The translations under genes were made by a program, and so were the position numbers. A stretch of DNA of 42,908 nt from Zygnema cylindricum (Eukaryota; Streptophyta; Zygnematophyceae; Zygnematales; Zygnemataceae): assembly GCA_037447655.1 (NCBI GenBank), contig JBBHKE010002111.1, forward strand, positions 271,847-314,754, given 5' to 3'. The first letter of the stretch is position 1. The number at the start of each line of letters is the position of its first letter. The notes below the pieces were generated by a model. It ran no database searches, was not told the DNA's origin, and saw only the letters and a list, made by a program, of their open reading frames with translations. Positions 41,201-42,908 of the stretch are shown here, one piece after another.

Positions 41201-42792
41201 AGAATGTCCAGGGCGAAAAAAAGAATTAGCAAAGCAAAACAACATTAGATCAAGTAACCAATTTTGTGATGCATGGATACTCACATCGGACAAGGCGGGA
41301 ATCGAAAGACATCACCATGAATGTACTTCCACCCAGTTTCTTCTTGCTCCTCTGCACTCTCATCCTCACGTGTATACCTGATCACCCCCATCCATTCCCT
41401 CGACATACTAATGATAGGAAAATTCAACATGTAACATAAACCTAAACCAAAGATGGATCCCACAATCACCATTTTCCGGAGGCTTTTGACAAAAGCGACG
41501 ACAATCACCACAGGTTCACGTTAATAAAAACTGGTGATTTTCTATTGAAAGTTCTCCAACTACTTTGATCTGCTGATGAGGATTAGAATTTTAAAAACAA
41601 AACAGAGTAAAAATACCACTCACTTGATGACATCATTCTTTAAATTTTCCAATGAGGTTTGCTAGTATTGCGTATCGTACTGAAATGTCAACGATATAAT
41701 CAGATACAGTATCTGTACAATAATTGGATATCGGTAGGGAACAATATTCACGATTTTTTAGTACGTTATTGCGAGTTTTCGGTATTCAACGATTGCACAA
41801 TTAAAAGGGTAAAAGTACATGATAGCTTGTATTTTTTATTTTTTTCACACAGACTACACGCCAAACGAGCTCTTAACATTTAAATTTTATGTTCTAAACG
41901 TTTTTTTACCGTATTTCAGGGCATTTCTGGGTCTGATTTAAGGGTATGTTAAGGTTTGTATTTTAGAGTAATTTAGGGTTTCTGCTTGGCTCTTAGCTTC
42001 CAAGCGCAAAAATTTAGCACTTCCATTATTTTCTGGTAGGAAGAAATTATGCCTTTATGTGTCATACCAAACAGCTCTAAACATGAGGGGTTATATGAAC
42101 CTGAACTTACCTTAAATAAAAGGAAAAGGAACTGTGTGCTCTAAATATCGGCAGTTCTACTCAAACTGGCACTATGAGTAAAACAGGTTTTGCTCGAACT
42201 GGCAGTACAAGAAAATCGGTGCTGCAGTACGAGAATAACAGGTTTTACTTGAAACTGGCAGTACAAATAAAAAGGATCCTTGCCGATTCCGAGACCGGAA
42301 AATCGGCAGTTCCAGTTCTCTAAGCAACACGAAGAATTGTAGCCAGAAAACCTGTCAGCAAAGGAAGAAAAGAAAGACGAAAAAAGAAAAAGAAAAAAGC
42401 AGAGTAAAAATGCCACTCACTTGATGAAGTCATTTTTTAAGACTCGCATAAGAATGGTAGCCAGAAAACCTGTCAGCAATAGCACTGTCACACATGAATT
42501 GACGAAAAACAAGGTGCTGAGTCGATATCCTGTCATACTTCTCCCTTCGCCTCTCATATGGAGTGGAAACCTCTGTCCACATAGTGGAAAAGGAAAATTC
42601 TACATCAATGGGTTTGTCTGCCATAATGGATACCGCATTCTCGGCCATCACCGAGATATCAATCACACGGTCCATATTGTACTTCACAACAAAGAGAATA
42701 TGTGTATACAGAAGGTAATGTATATTATCAACGGAATTGTGGTCAATATTGGTTCCAATGAAGCCCCACAATGGCAAATCGTCATAGAACAT
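38286..42792 (-). CDS. TM9SF/TMN (EMP70) nine-transmembrane protein, 3' seven exons, with a frameshift
   Basis: TM9 proteins are Golgi/endosomal membrane proteins with a lumenal N-domain and nine C-terminal membrane spans; this one matches the plant TMN1-5 group. Exons on the minus strand: 42792-42421, 41377-41285, 40886-40685, 40184-40023, 39885-39769, 39390-39188, 38505-38286. All introns are GT-AG and all joins keep frame. Landmarks: D-D-L-P-L-W-G-F-I-G, N-S-C-V-T-V-L-L-L-T-G-F-L, E-T-G-W-K-Y-I-H-G-D-V-F-R-F-P, N-W-V-R-N, A-P-C-R-T, F-M-A-G-F-L-P, E-D-H-E-W-W-W-R-S-F-L-C-G-G-S-T-G-L, F-V-R-H-I-Y-R-A-V, ending K-C-E, which fits the KXD/E Golgi-retention signal. Anomaly: after Q-H-L (about 42508) the family residues E-I-H-W-F-S are missing and the frame shifts, consistent with an 11-nt deletion. 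The gene may therefore be a recent pseudogene or non-reference allele. The 5' exons are beyond the window. Confidence 0.9.
38599..38808. mobile_element. TA-flanked MITE (210 bp) in a TM9 intron
   Basis: Left CACCTTGTATCGTTATTAG, right AACAATACGTGCATGGTG, TA on both sides. The internal CATAATCAGCCAC block is shared with the copies at 20962 and 25995. It occupies part of the last intron. Confidence 0.75.
39440..39730. repeat. ~15-bp minisatellite filling TM9 intron 39391-39768
   Basis: Units are of the type AAAGACGAGAATTC / AAAGACGAGAAGTC, about 20 copies with variable spacing. It makes up most of the intron between the A-P-C-R-T exon and the F-M-A-G-F-L-P exon. Confidence 0.8.
40232..40608. 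mobile_element. TA-flanked MITE (377 bp) making up most of a TM9 intron
   Basis: Left CATCGCTAGTCGCTATTAG, right CTAGTAGCGATCGGCAG, TA on both sides (40230-40231 and 40609-40610). It has internal tandem copies of a TTATTAGCGTTAACTCT / AATTAACTACACTAAA unit. The intron is 40185-40684, so the element is about three quarters of it. Confidence 0.75.
41600..41655 (-). repeat. decayed duplicate of a TM9 exon end plus splice donor
   Basis: On the minus strand, AAGAATGATGTCATCAA followed by GTGAGTGGTATTTTTACTCTG closely matches the real exon 3' end and donor at 42437-42400 (AAAAATGACTTCATCAA, then GTGAGTGGCATTTTTACTCTG). The upstream part is diverged and has a stop. Confidence 0.7.
42295..42365 (-). 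repeat. second partial duplicate of the TM9 exon with an acceptor-like tract
   Basis: On the minus strand, TGCTGACAGGTTTTCTGGCT at 42362 onward repeats the real exon sequence near 42477. Here it follows a long pyrimidine tract, so it looks like a 3' splice site. The frame beyond it has no family homology. Below it (42150-42290) are several ACTGGCAGTACAAG-type short repeats. Confidence 0.65.
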
Positions 42793-42865
42793 CTATTGTT
42801 CAACCACCCTTCCCAAGAAATTCTCAGTACTTCCAAACCAAAATCCACAATGCACCACCACTATA

Positions 42866-42908
42866 CTGCCAATTGCTATCAGTGTAGATGCATTAGGAGT
42901 GTAAAATG
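42866..42908. mobile_element. left end of a TA-family MITE at the window edge, in a TM9 intron
   Basis: CTGCCAATTGCTATCAGTG after TA resembles CACCGCCAATCGCTATTAG. The element is cut by the window end. It lies upstream of the M-F-Y-D-D exon, hence in the preceding intron. Confidence 0.5.

Noticed and set aside
42141-42416. 91-codon minus-strand frame in the TM9 intron as an extra exon
   Set aside because: It can be joined to the upstream donor in frame but has no TM9 homology, whereas the exon at 41377-41285 continues the family sequence exactly.

Overview
The window looks like nuclear DNA of a green plant (streptophyte). Three protein genes with spliceosomal introns are recognisable, and each best matches plant versions of its family: a SUN-domain nuclear-envelope protein, a small mitochondrial-ribosome (mS38/COX24-type) protein, and a nine-transmembrane TM9/TMN protein. 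Teloboxes (AAACCCTA and its complement) recur between genes. I cannot name the species; a bryophyte, lycophyte or streptophyte alga would all fit.

About 1.8-27.3 kb is a nested pile of transposable elements. The outermost layer I infer is an old hAT-like DNA element at 1796-20664: its two ends match the ends of a second copy at 25082-25628, and both sides carry the 8-bp duplication GTTTAGAC. Inside it sits a decayed Ty1/copia element (3715-17542, + strand). A young, intact, related copia element (6756-12967, - strand, 1478-codon gag-pol, two 891-bp LTRs, 5-bp target duplication GAGAC) is inserted in its integrase region. A 760-bp solo LTR (15041-15800) and a 508-bp tandem duplication also lie in the old copy. 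Further right are another solo LTR (17674-18718), a 26-bp minisatellite, a second hAT-like element with a perfect 8-bp duplication (19811-20607), two foldback elements with long palindromes, and an assembly gap (22713-22722). From 20.9 to 27.3 kb there is a dense cluster of TA-flanked miniature inverted-repeat elements with CACCG(CC/TG)AATCG termini, nested and joined tail to head.

The gene-bearing part follows. The SUN gene (29005-31803, +, two exons) carries a miniature element in its intron. The mS38-like gene (34452-35126, +) converges with the TM9/TMN gene (38286-42792, -, seven exons seen, 5' part beyond the window). Two polypurine tracts separate them. The TM9 exons join in frame at every splice site, except that the first visible exon has a deletion of about 11 nt that shifts the frame. 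Its introns are largely repeats.

The most unusual signal is a conserved array of five GTAC sites, spaced 11-9-14-10(12) bp, in the promoter part of every copia LTR lineage here. It sits about 107 bp upstream of the TATA box, and similar ~10-bp-phased GTAC groups occur in the unrelated foldback elements. The copia elements also prime from the anticodon arm of initiator tRNA-Met, so the primer site itself contains an in-frame ATG, and their LTRs carry antisense tRNA-like segments.
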